Shown: piece after piece, positions 9,114 through 17,529 of the stretch
Layout of the letters: each line of letters opens with the position of its first letter
How positions within the stretch are numbered: position 1 is the stretch's first letter
Assembly (NCBI GenBank): GCA_002293455.1
Contig: DBDH01000102.1
Span: forward strand, 54,642-118,641
DNA from: Treponema sp. UBA937
GTDB lineage: Bacteria > Spirochaetota > Spirochaetia > Treponematales > Breznakiellaceae
DNA length: 64,000 bases
Direction of reading: 5' to 3'
Program-made: the position numbers and the translations under genes
The notes under the pieces: generated by a model
Told to the model about the DNA's origin: nothing
The model's input: only the letters and a program-made list of their open reading frames with translations
Databases searched by the model: none

Positions 9114-10631
9114 TTAAGCCTTCTTTAGCTGCCTCAGTTTAAAAAATCCTTTTTTCAGGAGCGGCCAAAGTATCATGATCACCGAGGCTGCTATCAACAC
9201 GGCGCTTATGGGGCGGCGTATCAAGACCGAGACATCGCCCTTTCCCAGATTAAGAGTTCTGATAAAGTTAACTTCTATAGTTCCGCCAAGGATGAGCCCT
9301 AAAAGCACATTAATAATGGGAAGCTCGACCAAATAGAGAATATAGGCAAAGATACCAAAACCGCACAAAAGCCATACATCCCGAAATTGATTATTCGTCG
9401 CATAGGCGCCGGCAATACATACGGCGACAATAAGCGGAACAATAAACGGGAAGGCCTTCTTTACCAGCCAAACAAACCCTGACAAACCGAAAAGGCACAT
9501 TAAAATCAAGCCGACATTACCGACATACATGGACGCGATTAAAGACCATGCTATATCAGGATGATCCACAAAAAGCGTCGGTCCCGGCTGTAAGCCTACC
9601 ATGACAAAACCGGTCATTAAAACGGCCGTCGCGCTGGACCCGGGAATACCCAACCCCATGAGGGGAACCATAGCGCCTGCCGTACAGGCATTGTTTGATG
9701 TTTCAGCTGCCGCAATTCCTTCAACAGCGCCATGCCCGAATTTTTCGGGAGTCTTGGACATTTTCTTTTCAGTGTTATAAGAAATAAAAGTCGCGATAGT
9801 CGCTCCGGCACCAGGCATAACACCGCAGACAAATCCGATTATCCAGCCCCTGAGAATCGCCATCTTTAAGGACCACATCTCCTTAAAACGGGGAATAATA
9901 TCTTTTAACTTGATTTTCTGAACATGGGCATTAAAACCTTCCTGGGCGAACCCATCTACAGTCTGCTTCATGATCTCGCAGATCGCATAGCAGCCAAGTA
10001 TCGCAATGGTATAATCAAACCCGTCTAAAAGCCATATTTTTCCAAAGGTAAAGCGGGGGAGTCCCGACATTAAATCCAATCCAACAACCGAGAAAACAAG
10101 ACCGAGCGCAAGAGCGATAAAATTCTTTGCTACATTTTTACCTGAAAGACAGGCAACGAAAACAAACGCAAAAAGCATCAGTGAAAAACGTTCGGCCGAC
10201 CCGAATTTCAGGCACCACATTGCCAACACGGGGGCAAAAAAGGTAAGCAGAACAAGACTCAAGGTACCGCCGATAAAAGAAGACGCAAAAGAAACACGGA
10301 GGGCCTGAGCCCCTTTACCCTGCCTGTACAGGGGATGCCCCTCTACAGCCGTCAATACGGACGCGACTTCTCCCGGAATATTCAGGAGAATAGAAGTTAT
10401 AGCTCCCGCGTACATGGCTCCGTAGTAAATCCCCGCCAGCATGATGAGGGCATATTGGGGATTCATGCCAAACACAAAGGGAAGTAAAAGGGCGGTACCC
10501 GCGCCGGGACCAAGTCCGGGCAATATACCGACAATGGCACCCATCAATACTCCAATAAGACAAAAAACAATGGACAATGGCTGTAATGCCAATAAAAATC
10601 CATCTCCCAGGAAACTTAATGTCTCTAACAC
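9114..10631 (-). CDS. tctA: Tripartite tricarboxylate transporter large permease TctA, copy 1
   Basis: 505 residues with about 12 hydrophobic segments. The TctA signature region is unmistakable: GILPGLGPGAGTALLLPF (about residue 35), YGAMYAGAITSILLNIPGE (about 69-87) and the second loop MPGAGATIATFISYNTEK (about 271-288). It starts with GTG after a GGAGGG Shine-Dalgarno, 20 bp after tctB. The paralogue at 14055-15581 shares most of its sequence, so the two systems arose by duplication. The family takes up carboxylates with a TctC binding protein. Confidence 0.95.
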   Translation of the reverse strand: MLETLSFLGDGFLLALQPLSIVFCLIGVLMGAIVGILPGLGPGAGTALLLPFVFGMNPQYALIMLAGIYYGAMYAGAITSILLNIPGEVASVLTAVEGHPLYRQGKGAQALRVSFASSFIGGTLSLVLLTFFAPVLAMWCLKFGSAERFSLMLFAFVFVACLSGKNVAKNFIALALGLVFSVVGLDLMSGLPRFTFGKIWLLDGFDYTIAILGCYAICEIMKQTVDGFAQEGFNAHVQKIKLKDIIPRFKEMWSLKMAILRGWIIGFVCGVMPGAGATIATFISYNTEKKMSKTPEKFGHGAVEGIAAAETSNNACTAGAMVPLMGLGIPGSSATAVLMTGFVMVGLQPGPTLFVDHPDIAWSLIASMYVGNVGLILMCLFGLSGFVWLVKKAFPFIVPLIVAVCIAGAYATNNQFRDVWLLCGFGIFAYILYLVELPIINVLLGLILGGTIEVNFIRTLNLGKGDVSVLIRRPISAVLIAASVIMILWPLLKKGFFKLRQLKKA

Positions 10632-10651
10632 AACAATCCCTCCTCAGGAAA

Positions 10652-11161
10652 TTAAAATGGCAGCCATGCCGGCGAAGGCAAATTGATATATAAAAGGGAA
10701 AAAGCTATATAAACAGCCGCGGGAATAATAATTGAACAAGCAATGATGAACGGCAATTTCAACTTTGTTTCAGCAAAAAAATTCATTTGAACAAAGGTAA
10801 AAAGCACCATAGCCAACAAAAAACCTATAAACTGCATAAGCGCGACAGTAATAAAAATACGCGCAAAGAGGAAAAAAGGTTTTATCATCCTTTCCGGAAC
10901 AATATGTTCGGATAATCTTGCACTGCTTCCTTTCCCGGTCAATACCTGAACAGCCAGCCAAACAGAAAGCCCAATGATGATAACAAAAACGCCGAACGGA
11001 AAGGCACCCGGCCCCAGCAAACGTATTTCATCAAACATTCCCAATCCGACGGAAAGGAAAATTAAAAAAAACGATAAGAGAATCAATACCCCGCAAAATA
11101 CCAATACGAATTTACGGTCAAATTTTTGCAGCTTTGCCTCTTCGTTCTGTTCCTCATCCAT
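10652..11161 (-). CDS. tctB: Tripartite tricarboxylate transporter small permease TctB, copy 1
   Basis: 169 residues with four hydrophobic segments (about 20-40, 47-70, 95-120 and 125-160), as expected of TctB. The N-terminus MDEEQNEEAKLQKFDRKF closely parallels that of copy 2 at 15611, which supports both chosen starts. It lies between tctC and tctA in the standard order. Confidence 0.88.
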   Translation of the reverse strand: MDEEQNEEAKLQKFDRKFVLVFCGVLILLSFFLIFLSVGLGMFDEIRLLGPGAFPFGVFVIIIGLSVWLAVQVLTGKGSSARLSEHIVPERMIKPFFLFARIFITVALMQFIGFLLAMVLFTFVQMNFFAETKLKLPFIIACSIIIPAAVYIAFSLLYINLPSPAWLPF

Positions 11162-11195
11162 AACAAAACTCCTTGAATCGTTTTAAAATACACCC

Positions 11196-11214
11196 CGCCG
11201 GCACATCACCGGCG
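11196..11214 (-). promoter_or_regulatory. Stem-loop between tctC and tctB, copy 1
   Basis: CGCCGG and CCGGCG arms enclose a 7-base loop in the tctC-tctB gap. The paralogous gap holds an equivalent hairpin. Such hairpins commonly protect binding-protein mRNA or attenuate the permease genes, giving excess binding protein. That role here is inference. Confidence 0.45.
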
Positions 11215-11233
11215 AGGCTCCAAGAAACAGAGT

Positions 11234-12244
11234 CTACTTTCTCGCTGCCTTAAGTTCCGCTACAACTTCTTTGACCGTAGTAATTGTGGTTTCAAGAAAT
11301 GCTGTGTACTCAACAGAGTTCATGGGAGCTATCTTATGACCGGCATTTGCCATTGCCGTTACATATTCAGGATCGTTGGGAAGCGCCAAAAGAAAATCTT
11401 CCAACTTTTTCTTAATAGCCGGATCCGTTCCTGCCCGCACCGCTATTCCGAGGCTGTTATTAAACGCAACCTGAGGATAACCCAACTGCGTTACGCTCGG
11501 TACCGAAGGGAAGTTCGCATCGGGTTCATCAGAAAGATAAGCCAGAACTCTTATCAGTCCGGCATCGGTCTGGGATTTAGCCGAAGGACTGGATGTTACG
11601 GCGCCAATAGCTTCTCCGCCCATTACCGCGAGGATTACCTCTCCGCCGGAATCATATGATACCGGAATGAGGCCGGTGCCTAATTCTTTGTTCATCAGGT
11701 GGACTTGAAAATCATCAACGCCGTTAACCCCTGAAACTGCTATTCTGGTACCCGGATTAGCGCGGCAATGCGCTACAAAATCCGCAAAACTGTTTAACGA
11801 TGAACTTGCGGAAACAGCAATAACGCCCTGTTCACTGGCCAAGCGCGCAATCGAGTCATGATCCTTCAGGGGGTCAAAAGCGACCGGCTGCCATGCGGGA
11901 GTTATGGTCGTGCCGCTGCTGCCATTAATGAGAATAGTATAACCGTCAGCCGGCTGGCTCATAATGTGAGTATGTCCCAATGTAGCAGCGCCTCCCGGCA
12001 TGGGTTCTACCGTCATTTCAACACCGAGGTATTTATTGGAGAATGCGGCAATTATACGCGACAAACGGTCTGTCCCGCCTCCCAGGCCGCTGGATGTAAC
12101 AAGCCGAATGGGTTTATTCGGATAGTTAGCTGCACCGGAAGCACTCTGAGATTCCCCGCTTCCCGCGGCAAAAACATTTACCTGCATCAGCACAATCATG
12201 ACGGCCAACAAGGTAAAAAATCTTTTTGCGATCTTCCTTTTCAT
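11234..12244 (-). CDS. tctC: TctC-type solute-binding protein, copy 1
   Basis: 336 residues. A signal peptide (MKRKIAKRFFTLLAVMIVLMQVNVFAAG) is followed by a GSGES linker and the Bug/TctC start YPNKPIRLVTSSGLGGGTDR. The start at 12244 is set by AGGAGGTGG upstream. It would bind the carboxylate in the periplasm for TctAB. It is the first gene of the copy-1 operon, directly behind a promoter with two TGAAACGTTTCA operators. It is clearly related to copy 2 (16203-17204), but the binding cleft regions differ, so ligand specificity may have diverged. Confidence 0.93.
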   Translation of the reverse strand: MKRKIAKRFFTLLAVMIVLMQVNVFAAGSGESQSASGAANYPNKPIRLVTSSGLGGGTDRLSRIIAAFSNKYLGVEMTVEPMPGGAATLGHTHIMSQPADGYTILINGSSGTTITPAWQPVAFDPLKDHDSIARLASEQGVIAVSASSSLNSFADFVAHCRANPGTRIAVSGVNGVDDFQVHLMNKELGTGLIPVSYDSGGEVILAVMGGEAIGAVTSSPSAKSQTDAGLIRVLAYLSDEPDANFPSVPSVTQLGYPQVAFNNSLGIAVRAGTDPAIKKKLEDFLLALPNDPEYVTAMANAGHKIAPMNSVEYTAFLETTITTVKEVVAELKAARK

Positions 12245-12293
12245 AAGACCACCTCCTCTTAAAATAAGAAATAATAGCATTACTTCTAAAAAT

Positions 12294-12305
12294 TGAAACG
12301 TTTCA
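12294..12305. promoter_or_regulatory. LacI-type operator O2 of tct operon 1
   Basis: The perfect palindrome TGAAACGTTTCA is centred 24 bp downstream of the first operator. The same 24-bp spacing recurs in tct operon 2. Confidence 0.75.
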
Positions 12306-12317
12306 GTTAATAATTAC

Positions 12318-12329
12318 TGAAACGTTTCA
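12318..12329. promoter_or_regulatory. LacI-type operator O1 of tct operon 1
   Basis: The perfect palindrome TGAAACGTTTCA begins 8 bp downstream of the -10 box, covering the expected transcription start. That position is typical of direct repression. Confidence 0.8.
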
Positions 12330-12337
12330 ATTTGATA

Positions 12338-12367
12338 ATTATAAAGTCACTATTCAGAAATTGTCAA
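12338..12367 (-). promoter_or_regulatory. Promoter of tct operon 1
   Basis: On the minus strand TTGACA (12367-12362), an 18-bp spacer and TATAAT (12343-12338) form a near-consensus sigma-70 promoter. The remainder of the 376-bp gap between tctC copy 1 and the COG4091 gene holds only a weak open frame and a run of nine G at about 12411-12419. Confidence 0.8.
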
Positions 12368-12606
12368 ACAAAATTTTTCATTTTTTGTTTTTTTCTGATC
12401 ATCCGCCGAGGGGGGGGGCCATACCATCGAATTTGTTTTAAAACTTCGATTGATAAAGGTTCGGCGCGGTGTCTTTCGCAGCCTGGCTGTCTCAGTCGGC
12501 ACACACCATTTGAGTATTTTTCTTTATATGTAAGATAGTCCCAAAAACCGGCCTTCACTCCGTGCTGATACATAACAGATAACGCTTGAGGCAGAGGCCG
12601 ATACAA
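12364..12606 (-). other. Doubtful 80-codon open frame
   Basis: An open frame of 80 codons fills most of the gap upstream of the tctC promoter and overlaps its -35 box. The translation is rich in R, P and G and matches no family I know. No good Shine-Dalgarno is seen. It may be a gene remnant or chance, and I do not count it as a gene. Confidence 0.2.
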
Positions 12607-12620
12607 TCCGGGGCCAAGTT

Positions 12621-14042
12621 TTATCTGAGCCCGAAATGCTTATCCGATTCCTTGCGGAGTTTTAACAATACCGAATCGGCCGGCACGTCTACCATGTCAT
12701 AGGTGATGAAAGTTCCCGCCGGAACATCGCGTTTTAGTTTCATGCCATGAAACGCATACGTATGCAAAGGATTACCGTCTTTTGCGGCCGCGGCGGGCAT
12801 AAGCATGGGTTTCATGCTAAGTTCGTCATCGCTGTTGATTGTTTCGCCTGCCTTCATCGGGCGCAGGGTTTTTGAATACATATCATAAATCGGAAGATAA
12901 CTATGATGCAGGGATGAAATGCCGAGGAGTCCGGCTGTCAAGATAGAAGTTGATGTTTCCACGCCGCACAAATGATAAGGTCTTGTTACAAGCGAAGCCA
13001 TACCGTTTGGATTATGCTGCAAACCCTTATTGTTTAGGATATAGCGGGCATACTCATTCTTGCTGGAAATTACCGAAAAAATGCCGCCGCCCATATTGGG
13101 ATCATCCAAATCTCTAAGCGTAGCGATCATCTCACAGCGTTCTGTTCCATGAAAAATACCGCCGTCTTCCCCCGGACACAACACACAGGGCAGCTCTGCT
13201 GTACGGAGTATAGGATTCAGCAGCGCGTCAGAATCCATTATCAGACCAAGAGCATTAGCCGCTACCTGGGTTTCACAAATTTCCTGAGCGCGCACGACGC
13301 CGCGAAAATCTTTGAAGATTTCCGCTCGTGCCGCGATAGTTTGCAGTTTTTCGGCGGGACTTTCAGGCATGGAGAGAAGGACTTCCAATTCATCTTTGCT
13401 GATGGATCGCCACAATTCTTCGACAGGATAGACGGATTCCCTTAATTTGGTAACCCGCATGTTTTTCCTGTCAAGCCCCAGCTCCGCGTCTGGTGATTTG
13501 CTGGCGCAAATAAGATCAAGCCCCAAAGAGCGTATCCAGTTTACAAAATCGATTAAAAGACCGTGCTGATCTCCCGTCACCGGCGTGTACACCACACCCG
13601 CGCGGTCGGCGAGATATTTCAGATAGGGTCCCACAATGGCGTCAGCTTCCTTGTTGAGCATGGCAATATGTTTTCCGTGTTCAATGGCGGCCAAACCAAA
13701 CATTGCTCCGGGTTCCCCGTCGCCGGTGCCTTCAATAACGATGTCTATGGGCAAATCCATCATCAGCATGGCGTCTTCCAGCCATACATATTTACCTTTG
13801 TCTAAAGCCCGCAGCGCGGAATATTTGCTGTCACAGAATACAATTTCTTCTTCCGGAATTCCGGCGCTCTGAAAAGCCTTTTTCGCGGCGTCATGGTTTC
13901 TTTCCGCTATTACCGGAACATCAAACATTGGGGTGTACTTCATTTGACCCAAAAGTGCGGTACTGAAATGCCCTGATCCTATAAGACCGGCTTTAACTTG
14001 ATTCTTGCTGCCGTACTTGGCAAAAACCTGTGGATAAATCAT
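12621..14042 (-). CDS. COG4091-type NAD(P)-binding dehydrogenase with C-terminal SAF domain
   Basis: 473 residues. VKAGLIGSGHFSTALLGQM (about residues 16-34) is a Rossmann motif, and the middle resembles homoserine-dehydrogenase-like proteins. The last 60 residues (HGMKLKRDVPAGTFITYDMV) form a SAF domain, as in COG4091. The start at 14042 is preferred to 14048 because GGAGG then lies eight bases away rather than two. It follows tctA copy 2 by 12 bp. The reaction is not known. Homologues occur in carbohydrate-acid catabolic clusters, which fits here. Confidence 0.8.
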   Translation of the reverse strand: MIYPQVFAKYGSKNQVKAGLIGSGHFSTALLGQMKYTPMFDVPVIAERNHDAAKKAFQSAGIPEEEIVFCDSKYSALRALDKGKYVWLEDAMLMMDLPIDIVIEGTGDGEPGAMFGLAAIEHGKHIAMLNKEADAIVGPYLKYLADRAGVVYTPVTGDQHGLLIDFVNWIRSLGLDLICASKSPDAELGLDRKNMRVTKLRESVYPVEELWRSISKDELEVLLSMPESPAEKLQTIAARAEIFKDFRGVVRAQEICETQVAANALGLIMDSDALLNPILRTAELPCVLCPGEDGGIFHGTERCEMIATLRDLDDPNMGGGIFSVISSKNEYARYILNNKGLQHNPNGMASLVTRPYHLCGVETSTSILTAGLLGISSLHHSYLPIYDMYSKTLRPMKAGETINSDDELSMKPMLMPAAAAKDGNPLHTYAFHGMKLKRDVPAGTFITYDMVDVPADSVLLKLRKESDKHFGLR

Positions 14043-14054
14043 TCTCATCGCCTC

Positions 14055-15581
14055 CTAAACACGAGATTCTTTTTTATTTAAACGCGGCAATTTACTGAAC
14101 AATTTTTTCAATAAAGGCCAGAATATTAAAAGCGCGGCTATCACTATCAACGTGCCGCTTATGGGACGGCGTATAAAAGTCGTAATATCTCCGTCGGCTA
14201 AAAGCAGTCCTTTAATAAAATTGACTTCCATATCTTTTCCAAGAATCAATCCCAGCAATATGTTGATCATGGGGAAATCCATCAATGAAAGAATGTAAGC
14301 GAAACCGCCGAAAGCAAGCAAAAGCCATACGTCCCGAATCCAGTTGTTTGTCCCGTACGCGCCGGCGATACAGACAGTAATAATAAGCGGAACAATAAAC
14401 GGAAACGCTTTTTTTACGAGCCCGATAAACATGGATAAGCCAAGCAGACAAAGCAAAATCAGCATGATGTTTCCGACATACATCGACGCAATCAAGGACC
14501 AGGCTATATCGGGATGTTCGGCAAAAAGCGTCGGTCCCGGCTGTAAACCTACCATGATAAAACCGGTCAGTAGTACCGCGGTCGTACCAGAACCGGGGAT
14601 ACCAAGCCCCATGAGGGGAACCATAGCACCCGCCGCGCACGCGTTGTTTGCCGTTTCCGCCACCGCAATACCTTCAATGGCTCCGGTGCCAAACTTTTCG
14701 GGATGTTTAGACACTTTCTTTTCAGTGTTATACGCGATAAATGTGGCGATGGTCGCGCCCGCCCCGGGCATAATGCCGGATATGAAACCGATTATCCATC
14801 CCCTCAGAATAGACCCCTTTAAGGCCCAGACTTCCTTAAAACGGGGCAGAATATCCCTCATTTTAATTTTTTGAACCTGCGCGTCAAAACCGGCATCATA
14901 CCCTTCGGCTGTCTGCTTCATGATCTCGCAAACCGCGTAACAGCCAAGTATCGCAATGGTATAATCAAACCCGTCCAAAAGCCATATTTTTCCAAAAGTA
15001 AACCGGGGAGTCCCCGTCAGACCGTCCAGTCCCACCATTGCCAAAGCAAGACCAATGGCCAGAGCAATAAAATTCTTAACGATATTTTTCCCCGCGAGGC
15101 AGGCAACAAAGATAAAGGCAAAAAACATCAGGGAAAAGCGCTCCGCTGAACCAAATTTCAAGCACCACATTGCCAAAATAGGAGCAAAAAAAGTAAGAAG
15201 AATAACACCCGCGGTTGTACCGATGAAGGAAGATGTAAAAGCGGTTCTCAGCGCGTAAGCTCCCTTGCCTTGTTTGTACAAGGGATACCCTTCTATAGCG
15301 GTTACCACGGCCTGCGCTTCGCCGGGAATATTAAGCAATACGGAAGTTATCGCCCCGCCATACATAGTCCCGTAATAAATTCCCGCAAGCATAATAAGAC
15401 CGTATTGGGGATTCATGCCGAACACAAAAGGAAGCAGCAACGCAGTGCCCGCGGAACTGCCAAGCCCCGGCAATATACCGACAATCGCGCCCATCAATAC
15501 CCCAATAAGGCAAAAAACAAGAGATAAGGGCTGAACTGCCAGCAAAAATCCCTGCGCCAAATGACCAAGAGTTTCTAACAT
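14055..15581 (-). CDS. tctA: Tripartite tricarboxylate transporter large permease TctA, copy 2
   Basis: 508 residues, strongly similar along its length to copy 1. It has the same signatures: PGLGSSAGTALLLPFVFG, YGTMYGGAITSVLLNIPGE and PGAGATIATFIAYNTEKK. The start codon is ATG with GGAGGGAGG upstream. It lies 29 bp behind tctB copy 2 and runs into the SAF-domain dehydrogenase gene. Confidence 0.95.
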   Translation of the reverse strand: MLETLGHLAQGFLLAVQPLSLVFCLIGVLMGAIVGILPGLGSSAGTALLLPFVFGMNPQYGLIMLAGIYYGTMYGGAITSVLLNIPGEAQAVVTAIEGYPLYKQGKGAYALRTAFTSSFIGTTAGVILLTFFAPILAMWCLKFGSAERFSLMFFAFIFVACLAGKNIVKNFIALAIGLALAMVGLDGLTGTPRFTFGKIWLLDGFDYTIAILGCYAVCEIMKQTAEGYDAGFDAQVQKIKMRDILPRFKEVWALKGSILRGWIIGFISGIMPGAGATIATFIAYNTEKKVSKHPEKFGTGAIEGIAVAETANNACAAGAMVPLMGLGIPGSGTTAVLLTGFIMVGLQPGPTLFAEHPDIAWSLIASMYVGNIMLILLCLLGLSMFIGLVKKAFPFIVPLIITVCIAGAYGTNNWIRDVWLLLAFGGFAYILSLMDFPMINILLGLILGKDMEVNFIKGLLLADGDITTFIRRPISGTLIVIAALLIFWPLLKKLFSKLPRLNKKESRV

Positions 15582-15610
15582 AGTTGCCTCCCTCCTTTAT
15601 AGAATAGAAA

Positions 15611-16117
15611 TTAGAACGGCAGCCACGCCGGTGATGGTAATTCTATATTCAGGAAATGGAAGACAACGTAAACCGTAACCGGAATAATGACCGAACACGC
15701 GATAACAAACGGCAATTTCAGCTTCTTTTCAGAAAAAAACCACATATCAGTAAAAACGAAAAGAATCAAAGATAATACAAAACCGATAACCTGCAGCAGC
15801 GCGACAGCGATAAAAATACGCCCATATAGAAAAAAAGGCTTTTTTATCCTTTCAAAACTAATATGTTCCGATACTTTCGCGCTGCTTCCTTTTCCGGTCA
15901 GGACCTGAACAGCCAGCCAAACGGCAAGGGCCGCGTTTATGGCAAACACAACCAAGGGGAAAATGCCCGGACCCAATACACGTTGTCTACTGAACATATC
16001 CAGCTTGCTAGAAAATAACACAAATAAAACCGATACAAGAAACAACACTCCGCAAAAAACCAGCGTAAAATTACGGTCAATTTTTTGCAATCTTGATTCT
16101 TCCTGTTCATCATCCAT
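15611..16117 (-). CDS. tctB: Tripartite tricarboxylate transporter small permease TctB, copy 2
   Basis: 168 residues with four predicted membrane segments. The ATG at 16117 (MDDEQEESRLQKIDRNF) aligns with the start of copy 1 and has GGGGG eight bases upstream. A GTG three codons earlier is possible but less well placed. Confidence 0.87.
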   Translation of the reverse strand: MDDEQEESRLQKIDRNFTLVFCGVLFLVSVLFVLFSSKLDMFSRQRVLGPGIFPLVVFAINAALAVWLAVQVLTGKGSSAKVSEHISFERIKKPFFLYGRIFIAVALLQVIGFVLSLILFVFTDMWFFSEKKLKLPFVIACSVIIPVTVYVVFHFLNIELPSPAWLPF

Positions 16118-16158
16118 TGGAAACACCCCCGCGTGTTAAAAATGACTTACATAACTCC

Positions 16159-16176
16159 GCCGGCATACATACCGGC
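16159..16176 (-). promoter_or_regulatory. Stem-loop between tctC and tctB, copy 2
   Basis: GCCGG and CCGGC arms enclose CATACATA. The position is equivalent to the hairpin at 11196-11214, so the structure has been kept through duplication and divergence of the operons. Confidence 0.45.
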
Positions 16177-16202
16177 AGAATCATTAAGAAACAGATGCCG
16201 AA

Positions 16203-17204
16203 CTATTGAGATGCAAGCCCGAGCGTAGACACTACAAGCTGAACTTTTTCCACTTCCGCCTGGAGAAATTGCTGAAAATCGGGCATGGACAAGGGAGCTA
16301 CGGTCAAACCCGCCGCCGACATAGCTTTCAGATAATCAGGATCATTGGGAAGTTCCATGATAAAATCGGCAAGGATTTGTTTAATTGCCGGATCTGTTCC
16401 CTTTTTCACCGCAAAACCGAGAGAGTTATCCAAGGCGGCATCATACCCCAGCGACTTGGCGGTCGGTATGTGGGTATATTTGGGATCGGGTTCATCGGTA
16501 AGGAAGACGAGGAACTTTATCATCCCCGCGTCATATTGAGCTCCCGCTGATGCGGCAGACGTATTCGCGGCGAAGCACTCTCCGCCCAATACCGCGAGAA
16601 CCGCTTCACTGCCCGAATCATAAGCCACAGGAAGAACATCGATACCACAGGCACGATTCATCAGGTGAATTTGGAAATCATCAATACCGTTTACTCCCGA
16701 AGTAGCTATTTTGGTATTGGGATGAGCCTTGGTATATGCTATGAATTCTTCAAAATTGTTTACCGGCGCGTCCTTGTGAACCACTACGACATTCAAGTCG
16801 TTAGCCAAACGGCCGACCGCTTCTTCGTCTATGAGCGGTTCGTATTCAACCTTCTGCAAAAACGGCGTAACAGTAGTGCCGCTGTTACCGTGTACAATGA
16901 TCGTATATCCGTCATTAGGAACACTCTTATAATAGGTATGAGCCAATGTCTGCGCGGCTCCAGGCATATTCTCAACGATCATTTCCACGCCGAGATATTT
17001 CTTGGAAAACTGGGCAACAGTACGTACCATACGATCGGCGCCGCCGCCGGCAGCGTTTGCAATAAGCACCCGAATTGGTTTGTTCGGATAATTCGCCGCG
17101 CCGGAAGAAGATTCTCCGCTTCCTCCGGCAAAAACATGCGCCTGTGCCAGCACAAGCATGACCGCCAGTAAAACAAAGGACATCTTTACCATTTTTCCTT
17201 TCAT
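16203..17204 (-). CDS. tctC: TctC-type solute-binding protein, copy 2
   Basis: 333 residues with a signal peptide (MKGKMVKMSFVLLAVMLVLAQAHVFA), a GGSGESSSG linker and the family start NYPNKPIRVLIANAAGGGADR. The start at 17204 is fixed by AGGAGGAG six bases upstream. It is the first gene of tct operon 2 and has the same promoter-operator geometry as copy 1. Confidence 0.93.
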   Translation of the reverse strand: MKGKMVKMSFVLLAVMLVLAQAHVFAGGSGESSSGAANYPNKPIRVLIANAAGGGADRMVRTVAQFSKKYLGVEMIVENMPGAAQTLAHTYYKSVPNDGYTIIVHGNSGTTVTPFLQKVEYEPLIDEEAVGRLANDLNVVVVHKDAPVNNFEEFIAYTKAHPNTKIATSGVNGIDDFQIHLMNRACGIDVLPVAYDSGSEAVLAVLGGECFAANTSAASAGAQYDAGMIKFLVFLTDEPDPKYTHIPTAKSLGYDAALDNSLGFAVKKGTDPAIKQILADFIMELPNDPDYLKAMSAAGLTVAPLSMPDFQQFLQAEVEKVQLVVSTLGLASQ

Positions 17205-17257
17205 AATGTCTCCTCCTAAAAAAATAAGAAATAATAACAATTATTTCCAGTTAATAC

Positions 17258-17269
17258 TAAAACGTTTCA
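17258..17269. promoter_or_regulatory. LacI-type operator O2 of tct operon 2
   Basis: TAAAACGTTTCA has one mismatch to the palindrome and lies 24 bp downstream of O1, matching the spacing in operon 1. Confidence 0.7.
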
Positions 17270-17281
17270 ACAAATAACAAC

Positions 17282-17293
17282 TGAAACGTTTCA
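17282..17293. promoter_or_regulatory. LacI-type operator O1 of tct operon 2
   Basis: The perfect palindrome TGAAACGTTTCA lies 9 bp downstream of the -10 box, over the likely start of transcription. Confidence 0.8.
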
Positions 17294-17302
17294 CTTCCGG
17301 TT

Positions 17303-17332
17303 ATTATAATACCCGTAATTAAATATTGTCAA
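17303..17332 (-). promoter_or_regulatory. Promoter of tct operon 2
   Basis: On the minus strand TTGACA (17332-17327), an 18-bp spacer and TATAAT (17308-17303). It has the same elements and spacing as operon 1. Confidence 0.8.
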
Positions 17333-17382
17333 ACAATTTTTTTCTTTTTTTGTTATCTTTTTTCCGCGCAAGAAATGCCTAT

Positions 17383-17529
17383 GGTAACACTGATTTATGC
17401 ATCGAGCATAAATCAGTGTTTACTTTATGAAACTGTCATTTTGCAGTAATTCGTTGTATTATAAGAATTACGAAAAATGACTTGGGCAGCGATGAGTAAT
17501 GTCATCGAGACTTAATCAGCGCTGCCCTA
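17383..17529. repeat. Family-2 structured repeat, full copy
   Basis: A left hairpin (AACACTGATTTATGC pairing with GCATAAATCAGTGTT around the loop ATCGA) and a right hairpin (GGGCAGCG pairing with CGCTGCCC) flank about 60 bp. The last bases supply the TAG stop of the aldolase gene, so its mRNA runs straight into the right hairpin. Copies: 46783-46939 (diverged) and the end at 1-20. With the tctC promoter it accounts for the 322-bp gap at 17205-17526. Confidence 0.75.

Noticed and set aside
12411..12419. Run of nine G as a phase-variable tract
   Set aside because: It lies in non-coding sequence well upstream of the tctC promoter, and the surrounding open frame is doubtful.
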